Source: CAVQBP01 sp963710745 (GTDB lineage Bacteria; Bacteroidota; Ignavibacteria; Ignavibacteriales; Ignavibacteriaceae). Taken from it: a stretch of DNA of 64,000 nt. Position 1 is the stretch's first letter; each line of letters starts with the position of its first letter. The position numbers and the translations under genes are program-made. The notes under the pieces are model-generated. The model saw only the letters and a list, made by a program, of their open reading frames with translations. It ran no database searches and had not been told where the DNA came from. The stretch is taken from positions 301,347-365,346 of the forward strand of contig CAVQBP010000002.1 in the NCBI GenBank assembly GCA_963710745.1, read 5' to 3'. Shown one piece after another: positions 26,996-34,519 of the stretch.

Positions 26996-27343
26996 ATGGC
27001 TACTATTTTTACAAAGATCATAAATAAAGAAATTCCTGCCGATATCGTTTACGAAACCGAAGATGTTTTGGCTTTTAAGGATATTGATCCGAAAGCCCCG
27101 GTTCACATTTTAATTATCCCCAAGAAAGCTGAAATTCCTAAAGTGACTGATATTAATGGGAAAGAGCATGCTACGCTTCTGGGCGATATGTTCGATGCTG
27201 CAAATAAAATTGCAAAAGATATGGGGATTTCTGAAGACGGATTCCGTTTGGTTATTAACTGCGGCAGCAAGGCGGGTCAGGCAGTCTATCATCTGCACAT
27301 GCATCTATTAGGCGGAAGGGAAATGAAATGGCCCCCGGGTTGA
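26996..27343 (+). CDS. HIT-family nucleotide hydrolase (HINT-like)
   Basis: A 115-residue histidine-triad protein. The active-site HLHMHLL (H-x-H-x-H) lies near the C-terminus and the N-terminal TIFTKIINKEIPADIVYE plus DIDPKAPVHILIIPKK are the HINT/PKCI signature. It hydrolyses adenosine phosphoramidates or related AMP conjugates. The ending WPPG is usual for HINT proteins. Its stop lies 9 bp before the first REP-like palindrome. Confidence 0.9.
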   Translation: MATIFTKIINKEIPADIVYETEDVLAFKDIDPKAPVHILIIPKKAEIPKVTDINGKEHATLLGDMFDAANKIAKDMGISEDGFRLVINCGSKAGQAVYHLHMHLLGGREMKWPPG

Positions 27344-27351
27344 GAATTGAA

Positions 27352-27483
27352 AACCTTCGAGGTTGACAATCCGGATTACATTTGAGTAAACCCTCGAAGG
27401 TTTACGAATGGTAAATCTTCAAATGCTACCTGAACCTTCAAGGGTTTTCTGTTTGTTATCCTCCTTGTTAACCTTGAAGGTTT
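27352..27483. repeat. REP-like palindrome set, left flank of RAYT gene
   Basis: Four short palindromes in order: AACCTTCGAGGTT (27352-27364), AAACCCTCGAAGGTTT (27388-27403), AACCTTCAAGGGTT (27433-27446) and AACCTTGAAGGTTT (27470-27483). The same four, in the same order and with near-identical spacing (36/45/37 bp here), recur on the right flank of the transposase gene. Confidence 0.8.
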
Positions 27484-27516
27484 CAACAGATAATCACAAA
27501 GGGGGAAAATCCGTAA

Positions 27517-28077
27517 ATGCAAAAACCAAAAAATTATTTAATAAACACCTATCACCATCTATATAACAGAGGAGCAAACAGAGATATTGTTTTCTTCAGC
27601 AATTCTGATTATAAAAATTTTCTAATAAAATTAAAGAGATATAAGGATAAATATATGATTCAGATTAATTGTTATTGTCTGCTTCCTAATCATTTCCACC
27701 TATTTGTTAAACAATTAACCGAAGATTTTACTATTGGTAAATTTATAAGCGATTTAATCAATTCATATACAAGGACAATTAACATAAAATACAAAAGATC
27801 AGGAGTTCTTTTTGAAGGAAAGACAAAAAGCAAATTAATAAATGACGAAAGGTATTTTTTATGGTTATGTAAATACATATTAAACAATCCGGTTAAAGCC
27901 TTACTTGTAACGAAGCCGGAACTATGGCAATATTCATCGGCAAAGGAATATTTTGGAGAAAAAGATATCGAATATACATCTACTTTTGATATACTGAACA
28001 GATTTAATAATATCGAATCGTTTAAAGATTTTATTAATCAGGATAATAATAAATTTGATTACACGGTTTTATTCTGA
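27517..28077 (+). CDS. REP-associated tyrosine transposase (RAYT, Y1 family)
   Basis: A 186-residue HUH transposase of the IS200/TnpA_REP branch. The metal-binding HUH pair is H59-x-H61 (PNHFHLF) and the likely nucleophile is Y84 in LINSYTRTIN. The N-terminal THHLYNRGANRDIVFF pattern is typical of RAYTs. RAYTs are single-copy domesticated enzymes that act on REP palindromes. The REP-like sets at 27352-27483 and 28109-28242 are the natural substrate candidates. The gene appears intact. Confidence 0.85.
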   Translation: MQKPKNYLINTYHHLYNRGANRDIVFFSNSDYKNFLIKLKRYKDKYMIQINCYCLLPNHFHLFVKQLTEDFTIGKFISDLINSYTRTINIKYKRSGVLFEGKTKSKLINDERYFLWLCKYILNNPVKALLVTKPELWQYSSAKEYFGEKDIEYTSTFDILNRFNNIESFKDFINQDNNKFDYTVLF

Positions 28078-28108
28078 GTGCTAAATCGAAGGTTATGCCG
28101 GGGAAAAA

Positions 28109-28242
28109 AACTTCGAGGTTTAGGCTATAAGATTACAAATAGTAAACCCTCTAAGGTTGAAGTATTTACAGGATTAATTCCGGGTACCTGAACCTTCAAG
28201 GGTCCTCAACCCTTATTCCAATACCTAGACCTTGAAGGTTTT
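28109..28242. repeat. REP-like palindrome set, right flank of RAYT gene
   Basis: Matches the left flank: AACTTCGAGGTT (28109-28120), AAACCCTCTAAGGTT (28144-28158), AACCTTCAAGGGT (28191-28203, preceded by TACCTG as on the left) and ACCTTGAAGGTTTT (28229-28242), at 35/47/38 bp. A partial extra copy, TCGAAGGTT, lies at 28086-28094. The last unit lies inside the 3' end of the next gene. Confidence 0.8.
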
Positions 28243-29148
28243 CTCGTCCTTAACCCTCCACCAACCTGCTAATATAGATCCGGATAAATTATGCCAGATG
28301 CTGAAAATTGCACCGGGTAATGCCGCCGCTGCTGAAAAGAATTTAACAGCCAATGCTACACTCAAACCAGAATTCTGCATACCGACTTCAATGCATATCG
28401 TTCTGCAGGTCTTTTTATCAAATCTTAATAATCTCGGGACAAAATAACCGAATGATAAACCGATTAAATTGTGCATCATAACCGCGGCAACTATGATAAA
28501 ATTCATCTCAACTATTTTAGATTTGTTCAGTGCAACAATTATTGTTATAATAAAAACTATTGCCAAAGTAGATATTAAGGGGAATACATTTCTGATCTTA
28601 TTGATCCTTCTGCTGAAGAATGAATTTATCGCTGTACCTGCCAAAACCGGAATTAATACAATCTGCAAAATATCCAGAAACATCTCCCCTGCCGGCACAG
28701 GTACAATATGATTCAGAATAATATAAGAAAAGAAAGGGGTTAGGAATACAGCCATTATAGTTGAAGTTAATGTTAATGTAATCGATAAAGCCACATCACC
28801 ATTCCCGAGATAAGTGATTACATTTGAGGCAGTACCGCCGGGACTACACCCTACCAGAACTACACCAGCCATCATCACCGGTGATAAATTAAATAAAACA
28901 GATACAAAATAACCCGCAGCAGGCATGATTAAAAACTGAAGACTGAATCCAAGCAGAATGACTAAAGGAGATTTCAATATTCTTTTGAAATTGTCCCACT
29001 TTAAAGTCATCCCCATTCCAAACATTACAACAATAAGAAGAGGGACAATTGCTGATTTAAATACTGCAAAAAAATTGTTGAGATAAAAGGCAATAGTGGA
29101 AAATAATATTGCCCAGAGAGGAAATAATTTTGTAATTCTATCTATCAT
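28225..29148 (-). CDS. Bile acid:sodium symporter family (BASS) transporter
   Basis: 307 residues with nine or ten helices and the family's core motif VVLVGCSPGGTASNVITYLGNGDVALS, plus the second crossover ICIEVGMQNSGLSVALA. Members move bile acids, pyruvate, pantothenate or other organic anions with sodium; the substrate is open. The last residues, KTFKV and the TAG stop, are encoded by a REP-like palindrome (28229-28242), so the C-terminus has been rewritten by repeat insertion. It diverges from the SRPBCC gene. Confidence 0.88.
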   Translation of the reverse strand: MIDRITKLFPLWAILFSTIAFYLNNFFAVFKSAIVPLLIVVMFGMGMTLKWDNFKRILKSPLVILLGFSLQFLIMPAAGYFVSVLFNLSPVMMAGVVLVGCSPGGTASNVITYLGNGDVALSITLTLTSTIMAVFLTPFFSYIILNHIVPVPAGEMFLDILQIVLIPVLAGTAINSFFSRRINKIRNVFPLISTLAIVFIITIIVALNKSKIVEMNFIIVAAVMMHNLIGLSFGYFVPRLLRFDKKTCRTICIEVGMQNSGLSVALAVKFFSAAAALPGAIFSIWHNLSGSILAGWWRVKDEKTFKV

Positions 29149-29166
29149 ACTTAGTTTTATTCTTAT

Positions 29167-29217
29167 ATATTCCGGTCACTTTAATATTTGGGATGCGGTT
29201 ATGAGTGACCGGTATAT
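29167..29217. promoter_or_regulatory. Inverted repeat in the divergent BASS/SRPBCC promoter region
   Basis: Arms CCGGTCACT (29172-29180) and AGTGACCGG (29204-29212) are perfectly complementary. After one mismatch the pairing continues, extending to 29167 and 29217 (14-bp arms, 23-bp centre). It lies just upstream of the BASS start and is a candidate operator, or a hairpin in the leader. Confidence 0.55.
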
Positions 29218-29348
29218 GATTACATATAAATTTAAAAATAAAGATAAGAAAATGTGATATACTTTTTTTAGTTTGAAGAATATTTGTTTAAGTGATCAAT
29301 AAATTAATATTTTAAGATTTCAAACATTAATTAATAAATATAATTATT

Positions 29349-29825
29349 ATGTCGGTTTATCAGTTGGAAAGGAGCCAGAAAATACCCGGTACGATTGAAA
29401 AGGTATGGGATTTCATTTCCTCTCCCAGTAATCTGGAAAAAATTACACCGTCCTATATGGGATTCAAAATAACCGGCAATAACCTGCCCGGGAAAATATA
29501 TCCGGGGTTGATAATCAGATATAAATTAAGCCCTCTTTTAGGTATAAAGATAACCTGGGTCACTGAAATAACCCATGTAAAGGAAAAGGAGTTCTTTGTT
29601 GACGAACAAAGAGTTGGTCCCTATTCAATATGGCACCATCAGCATAAAATTGAAGCTGTCAAAAACGGAGTTCTTATGACAGACATTGTAACATATAAAC
29701 CGCCATTTGGAATCCTGGGAAGATTATCAAATCAATTGTTTATAAAAAAGCGGCTGGAGAGTATTTTTGATTTCAGGAAATCAGCACTTGAAAAGATTTA
29801 TGGAAAATATCCCCCAGCAGAATAG
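29349..29825 (+). CDS. SRPBCC-family ligand-binding protein
   Basis: 158 residues with the START/SRPBCC signature of the cell-division-inhibitor-like group: an N-terminal strand, IPGTIEKVWDFISSPSNLEKITP, then IIRYKLSPLLGIKITWVTEIT and DEQRVGPYSIWHHQH, ending with a long helix. These small cytoplasmic proteins have a hydrophobic pocket, usually with unknown ligand. It is transcribed alone. Confidence 0.8.
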   Translation: MSVYQLERSQKIPGTIEKVWDFISSPSNLEKITPSYMGFKITGNNLPGKIYPGLIIRYKLSPLLGIKITWVTEITHVKEKEFFVDEQRVGPYSIWHHQHKIEAVKNGVLMTDIVTYKPPFGILGRLSNQLFIKKRLESIFDFRKSALEKIYGKYPPAE

Positions 29826-29877
29826 GGATACAAATAGCCAGCAGAATGCTCCGGAACCCTAATACAATAGGTTTAAT

Positions 29878-29921
29878 AACGCATCCAGAACGCATTTACA
29901 ACGCATTTATAACGTATCCGT
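29878..29921. repeat. Four 11-bp phased repeats (AACGCAT core)
   Basis: AACGCAT occurs at 29878, 29889 and 29900, and AACGTAT at 29911, exactly 11 bp apart, about one helical turn. The units are AACGCATCCAG, AACGCATTTAC, AACGCATTTAT and AACGTATCCGT. They lie between the SRPBCC and deaminase genes and could be a protein-binding iteron-like site. Confidence 0.6.
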
Positions 29922-30059
29922 AGTATTCTTAACCCGTAAGAAAAGGTTAGAAAATAGCAGTTTGATCATATAACAATATGTCATACAATACATTATATAA
30001 ACGGTTTTATGTTTTATAAAATAATAACTTAGACAATTTTATTTAATTTGAAATATAAT

Positions 30060-30497
30060 ATGGATAAATTTTTATCCGCGGCAATTGAAGAAGCAAAAAA
30101 GGGATTTGCCGAGGGAGGAATTCCAATTGGTTCAGTACTTATAATTGATAATAAAATAGCTGCAAGAGAACATAACAGGAGAATACAAAAAGGGAGCACG
30201 TTTTTGCATGCAGAGATGGACTGCCTGGAAAATGCGGGCAGAATGAAAGACTCAGATCATGGCAGAGCTACATTATATTCTACTTTATCTCCGTGTTACA
30301 TGTGCTCCGGAGCTGTGCTGCTATATGGTATTAAGAAAGTGATCATTGGAGAAAATAAAACTTTTACAGGCCCGGAAGATTATTTAAGATCACGGGGAGT
30401 AGAAGTTATAATTATTGATGATGAAGAATGCTGTAAGTTTATGGAGACTTTCATTAAAAAGAATCCGGAGCTGTGGAGCGAGGACATTGGTGAATGA
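30060..30497 (+). CDS. Cytosine deaminase, yeast FCY1-like
   Basis: 145 residues from ATG 30060 (a TTG at 30048 would add four). The CDA-fold zinc site is intact: H50-A-E52 (HAEMDCLE) and PC79-xx-C82 (SPCYMC). Overall it tracks the yeast-type cytosine deaminase: EGGIPIGSVLI, HNRRIQKGS, LYSTLSPCYMC, and the acidic C-terminal PELWSEDIGE that closes the yeast active site. It would convert cytosine to uracil in pyrimidine salvage. It is unrelated to E. coli CodA. TadA and guanine deaminase are less likely because of the C-terminal tail. Confidence 0.82.
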   Translation: MDKFLSAAIEEAKKGFAEGGIPIGSVLIIDNKIAAREHNRRIQKGSTFLHAEMDCLENAGRMKDSDHGRATLYSTLSPCYMCSGAVLLYGIKKVIIGENKTFTGPEDYLRSRGVEVIIIDDEECCKFMETFIKKNPELWSEDIGE

Positions 30498-30499
30498 TA

Positions 30500-31114
30500 T
30501 TATAATGAGAAAAACACTTTAATACCAACCAGTATTGCATTAACAGCTACTGCTCCAAGTATCAATCCCATTACACGGCTTATTACACTCGCACCAGAAT
30601 CTCCTATCAATCTGTGTATATATGAAGCTAATAAAAGGAGCAGAAGAGTAAATCCCAGAACAAGCAGCATAATCAAAGCCATATATACCTGGTAAATAAC
30701 ATCAAAACGATGGTTATCTGTAAGCAGAACAATGGCCAGTATAGCTCCCGGTCCTGCTATTGAAGGAACGGCAATGGGAAATATTGCAGTATCCCTGCCG
30801 CTTTTTACGATTTCTATTTCACTTTCCGGCTTACTTTCACCGAATATCATTGTAAGTGAAAAAAGAAATAGTACAATTCCGCCGGCAACCTGAAAAGCCG
30901 ACAGAGGGATTCCCATTTCTTCAAGCAGAAACTGGCCGGCTATAAGGAAGAACAGGAGCACACAGGCGGCAATAAATACCGCCTGTACAGCAATTTTCCG
31001 TTTATCCTTTTCAGGATGTTTTTGAGTTGCTGCGATAAATACCGGCACTGTTCCAATCGGATCGATTACAGCCCAGAGAAGCACAAAAGCACTAAATATT
31101 TCACCGAAGTGCAT
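30500..31114 (-). CDS. MarC-family integral membrane protein
   Basis: 204 residues with six hydrophobic helices. The family blocks AVIDPIGTVPVFIAAT and FPIAVPSIAGPGAILAIVLL are both present. MarC/NAAT proteins are conserved inner-membrane proteins of unclear function, once linked to antibiotic resistance and in one archaeon to amino-acid transport. The start overlaps the end of the VKOR-DsbA gene by 14 bp, so it is cotranscribed with it. Confidence 0.85.
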   Translation of the reverse strand: MHFGEIFSAFVLLWAVIDPIGTVPVFIAATQKHPEKDKRKIAVQAVFIAACVLLFFLIAGQFLLEEMGIPLSAFQVAGGIVLFLFSLTMIFGESKPESEIEIVKSGRDTAIFPIAVPSIAGPGAILAIVLLTDNHRFDVIYQVYMALIMLLVLGFTLLLLLLASYIHRLIGDSGASVISRVMGLILGAVAVNAILVGIKVFFSL

Positions 31115-32381
31115 AGCTCTTCTTTTTTCGTTCCACTTCCTGCTTAATTACTGCTTTAATAAAATCCGGTCTGTACCAGTACTTCATATACCTGCCATTA
31201 ATGTACATATATGGAGTTCCTTGAATCTTAACTTCAGCACCAGCTTCTATATCATTCTTTACTCTCTGGATTACATCAGGCGCATCCATACGCGCACTAA
31301 ACTTCTCCTTATCCCATCCATGTTTTTCTGCAAGGTCAAGGAGGTATTTGCGGTTAATTTCTTTTTGGTTTTTATAAAGTGAATCATAGTAGCTCCAGAA
31401 ATCCCCATCTTCCTGGGCACATATTCCTGCACATGCTGCCAAACCGGAATTTTCGTGAAGCTTTCGTTTCATGTAATGATTTATCGACTGGTCAAGGGGA
31501 TAATTCATAAAATAAAGCTTAGCCTCCTTATTAATCTCCGGCCATATAGTCTGCATACTGTCGGCAAGTTCCTTACATGCCGGGCACTCAAAATCTGCAA
31601 ACTCAACGATGGATACTCCGGCTTCCGGATTTCCCTTTACCGGGGCATGTGGATCTATATTAACTTTCACAGGCGCCTGTTTAAAATGTTCTTCCAGGGC
31701 ATCTTTCATATTAAACGGTTTTTCAGCTGCCTTTATTTCAGGAATATTTTTTTCATACTGTCTTATTCCTACATAACCAAGGCTGAACATCCATACCGCT
31801 ACTATACTGTAGAGAACTGGTTTGGGCGTGAACCCTAAGTTTGAACGAAGACCGAAAAGACTTTTAATATAATCCAGAATAAACCTTCCTGTTTTACGGT
31901 ATGAGAATCCAACTGCAGGAACTAAAAACAGAATCAGGGAAATATTAACCAGGTACATTCCTACACAGACAGGGCATAATACTTTTAAGATAATTAATTG
32001 TACTGCCTTGAATACTGAGAAAAGTACAGCGGCAGAAGCACCGACAAGAACAACGGCTGCAGATCCCTTTACTTTTTCCACATCTTTTCTGAATAGTGCA
32101 GCAATTAAAATAATGACCGACCAGAGATAGAATAAGAATCCCAGCCAGGCTACCGGAATTCCGAACATAGTAGCAAACTTTGTAGATAGTACCGCATCAC
32201 AGGAGATCCATTCATTAAAATCACAGATGCTTGTTCCGCCTGCTGAATGACGGGCAAGCATGATAGTAAGGTTTGTGGCATATAGTGCAAGCGCTCCCCC
32301 TATAATACACATCAGCAATGCTATTAAAATGTAACCTCTCCGCAAGAAGGGCACTTCCGGTGAATTTTCTTTTAGTTTCAT
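31101..32381 (-). CDS. VKOR-DsbA fusion (disulfide-forming oxidoreductase)
   Basis: 426 residues. The N-terminal four- or five-helix domain is a vitamin K epoxide reductase homologue: loop cysteines C53 and C61 (SICDFNEWISCDAV) and the redox pair C136-PV-C139 in a membrane helix. A further helix (about 187-203) leads to a periplasmic thioredoxin-like DsbA domain with CPAC at 266-269 and a second cysteine pair CAGIC about 50 residues on. Such fusions oxidise exported proteins and pass electrons to quinone. It lies just downstream of the cysteine-rich five-gene array, which fits a folding role. A MITE-like palindrome separates them. Confidence 0.88.
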   Translation of the reverse strand: MKLKENSPEVPFLRRGYILIALLMCIIGGALALYATNLTIMLARHSAGGTSICDFNEWISCDAVLSTKFATMFGIPVAWLGFLFYLWSVIILIAALFRKDVEKVKGSAAVVLVGASAAVLFSVFKAVQLIILKVLCPVCVGMYLVNISLILFLVPAVGFSYRKTGRFILDYIKSLFGLRSNLGFTPKPVLYSIVAVWMFSLGYVGIRQYEKNIPEIKAAEKPFNMKDALEEHFKQAPVKVNIDPHAPVKGNPEAGVSIVEFADFECPACKELADSMQTIWPEINKEAKLYFMNYPLDQSINHYMKRKLHENSGLAACAGICAQEDGDFWSYYDSLYKNQKEINRKYLLDLAEKHGWDKEKFSARMDAPDVIQRVKNDIEAGAEVKIQGTPYMYINGRYMKYWYRPDFIKAVIKQEVERKKKSYALR

Positions 32382-32481
32382 TTATTAACCTTTACTTATT
32401 TATCAAAAATTTTAATTGAATGAAAATAAAACAACAAACCTAAGCATCTTCCCGAATAAGCGGGCTTAACCAGTAAGAAAG

Positions 32482-32559
32482 TGTTATTTCGATGGATCCC
32501 GATAATCTGGACGAGAAATCTTTTTTAAACTCAACATTTCTCCTTCGGTCGAAATGACA
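32482..32559. mobile_element. MITE-like palindromic element, about 78 bp
   Basis: The left end TGTTATTTCGATGGA and the right end (read on the other strand, TGTCATTTCGACCGA) form terminal inverted repeats, and inner segments GAGAAATC and CATTTCTCC also pair. The TGTCATTTCGA ends resemble abundant small palindromes in Bacteroidota genomes. No transposase is nearby, so it would be non-autonomous. Confidence 0.6.
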
Positions 32560-32648
32560 ACTGATCTTTAGTTCAGCTTCACTTATTTATCTTTTATATC
32601 TTACCTTTTTATTTTTATGTTTTCTTAATCTAATTAAACTTATAATTG

Positions 32649-34508
32649 TCAAAGCTGCTCTTTATTGCCGGAGGCAAACATCTGTTTAGCTTTTGATATC
32701 GATTGATAATCGAGTTTACAAATAATACCTACACTCAAATCACATGTTGCCGGCCGGGGGACGATAGTATTAAACCAATAAGTAAAATCGTCACCACAGG
32801 TTGTCCAAGCTCCCCCCGTATTCTTTTTTGAACGGTTTAGGGTACATTTTAAATTTTTTATCTGTGTAAGAGGCCAGCGAAACTGTATAGAACTTGATCC
32901 GGAATTAGATGCCAGCCAGGCCGGCTGTGTTTTCCATACAACGCCGCCATTAAGTTCCTTTGTCCAGCACCATGCAGACTGACCATCTGAGATACTGTAC
33001 CAGCTTGAATTAAAACTTGGAGTAGACCCTTGGTAAGAATAGTAAGCTATTTTAGCCTGGGGTAAACAAGGGGATGTTTCAGAAAGGCTTTTAGTATACG
33101 GTGTAATAAGGTCAAATGCTTTTTTGTTATCAAACAGTTTATTGTCTATCATTGACTTATCAACGTCCGTATCAAAAAATATAACAGCCTCTTGGTATGC
33201 ACCGGAGTTTGACAAACTAATGGATGTAGTGCTGGTACTTAATATTATCTTCTTTTGCATATTCTTAAAGCCGCGCTGTCTTTGAAGATAATTACCGGCA
33301 GTTCCGTTGTTCCATCCTGAAAGTAGTTCATTCAACTCAGATGAATTTGCAAACTGCCAATTAGTATAGGTCCTGTATATTTTATTATTGATCTCGCTAT
33401 TGCCGCCCGAATACAAACCTATAGTTTTACCGCAGCGATTAGATTGTGAGTTAAGGGGAGAACTGCAATTACTTCCCATAGCATTTGTAAATTCTTCCAA
33501 CGATTTTACCCATAAAATAGGAGTTGTTTCACTATACTGAATAATAAAATGATCATCGGTGTATGGTGCACCGGCTGTGGTAAACTGATCGGTTAGTGCA
33601 TTATAAACATAATTTGTATAAGTTCCTGCTTTTTTGCAGAATATAGAAGCGTCGGTATTGCTGCATACTTCACCTACGGAATCGGCAGGATAGTTATCAT
33701 CATCCTCTGAAGCCGCTACCTGCCATGCCTTATAATGAAAAGCTTCATTAAGGAGGAAGAGGCCTTCAGCCTGGTAATAATAGTAATAATATGTAAACTG
33801 ACTTACATTATTGTAATATGCTATATCGCCAAAAGCATCGTTGTCGGGTGTTGGCAAGGCATTAACACATGCAATAATAACACCGGATGAGGGTAGAATT
33901 AATTTGTTGGCTAATGTGGTTAGAATCTCGGCCATGGGAGTTTTGCTGGTATATTTTCCTTCTGCCATTACCTCATCAACCCACTTTGAAATATCGGCAT
34001 TAGATACTCTTTCTCCGCCGGCGGCATGTGAAATATAGGATTTGTATTCTGTAGAAAGATAATCTATTCTTCCGGTTTCTTCTGTAAGATTTTGCTGTTG
34101 TAAGTCGCAGCTTAAAATTTTTAATTGATTGTTTATATCCGACAGCTGCACTTGTACAGCATTAAGCTGGGAAATAATTTCCTGCAGGCTTTCATCTATT
34201 TTATCAAGCTGACCCGAAAAATCCGGGCTGGCATCAGCAAGGCCCAGTGCACCCATTGCCCAGCCGGCAGCCGTTCCACCTATTTTTCCTCCGGCGCCTT
34301 GTGCAGCACCTTTAAATAATTCTGTAATAGCAGTGCCGGCTAAACTAGAATTACCGGGGCCGACCCCACCGCCAGGATTAAGCTCATCAATAACGTTTGT
34401 TAAGAAATCACATTTGCTAACAATAAAAACAGAGAGAATAATAGATACAGCCAGAAACATTTTTTGTAGAGTATCTTTTAGTGTTCTTCTGCCTTTGATA
34501 GATCTCAT
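32649..34508 (-). CDS. Array paralogue E: exported 12-Cys coiled-coil protein
   Basis: 619 residues, last of five tandem paralogues. It starts with a basic N-region and hydrophobic core ending FIVSKC (C33) followed by Asp. Next come a Gly-rich linker, a Gly/Ala-rich hydrophobic stretch (KIGGTAAGWAMGALGL), a coiled coil (QLDKIDESLQEIISQLNAV) and a Tyr-rich helix leading to NEAFHYKAWQ. The C-terminal part holds GWNNGTAGNYL, IFFDT and WTTCGDD...PRPATCD. Beyond C33 it has twelve cysteines at positions shared with its relatives. Residues from about 20 to 310 are nearly identical to paralogue D, then similarity drops. I recognise no known family. Confidence 0.75.
   Translation of the reverse strand: MRSIKGRRTLKDTLQKMFLAVSIILSVFIVSKCDFLTNVIDELNPGGGVGPGNSSLAGTAITELFKGAAQGAGGKIGGTAAGWAMGALGLADASPDFSGQLDKIDESLQEIISQLNAVQVQLSDINNQLKILSCDLQQQNLTEETGRIDYLSTEYKSYISHAAGGERVSNADISKWVDEVMAEGKYTSKTPMAEILTTLANKLILPSSGVIIACVNALPTPDNDAFGDIAYYNNVSQFTYYYYYYQAEGLFLLNEAFHYKAWQVAASEDDDNYPADSVGEVCSNTDASIFCKKAGTYTNYVYNALTDQFTTAGAPYTDDHFIIQYSETTPILWVKSLEEFTNAMGSNCSSPLNSQSNRCGKTIGLYSGGNSEINNKIYRTYTNWQFANSSELNELLSGWNNGTAGNYLQRQRGFKNMQKKIILSTSTTSISLSNSGAYQEAVIFFDTDVDKSMIDNKLFDNKKAFDLITPYTKSLSETSPCLPQAKIAYYSYQGSTPSFNSSWYSISDGQSAWCWTKELNGGVVWKTQPAWLASNSGSSSIQFRWPLTQIKNLKCTLNRSKKNTGGAWTTCGDDFTYWFNTIVPRPATCDLSVGIICKLDYQSISKAKQMFASGNKEQL
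33571..34452. repeat. Near-identical tract shared with 35445-36326
   Basis: This 882-bp part of paralogue E aligns to paralogue D at a constant 1874-bp offset at both ends with only scattered substitutions. The 5' ends of both genes and their central/C-terminal parts diverge strongly. The pattern suggests recent gene conversion or recombination rather than simple duplication. Confidence 0.75.
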
Positions 34509-34519
34509 ATTATTGCCTT

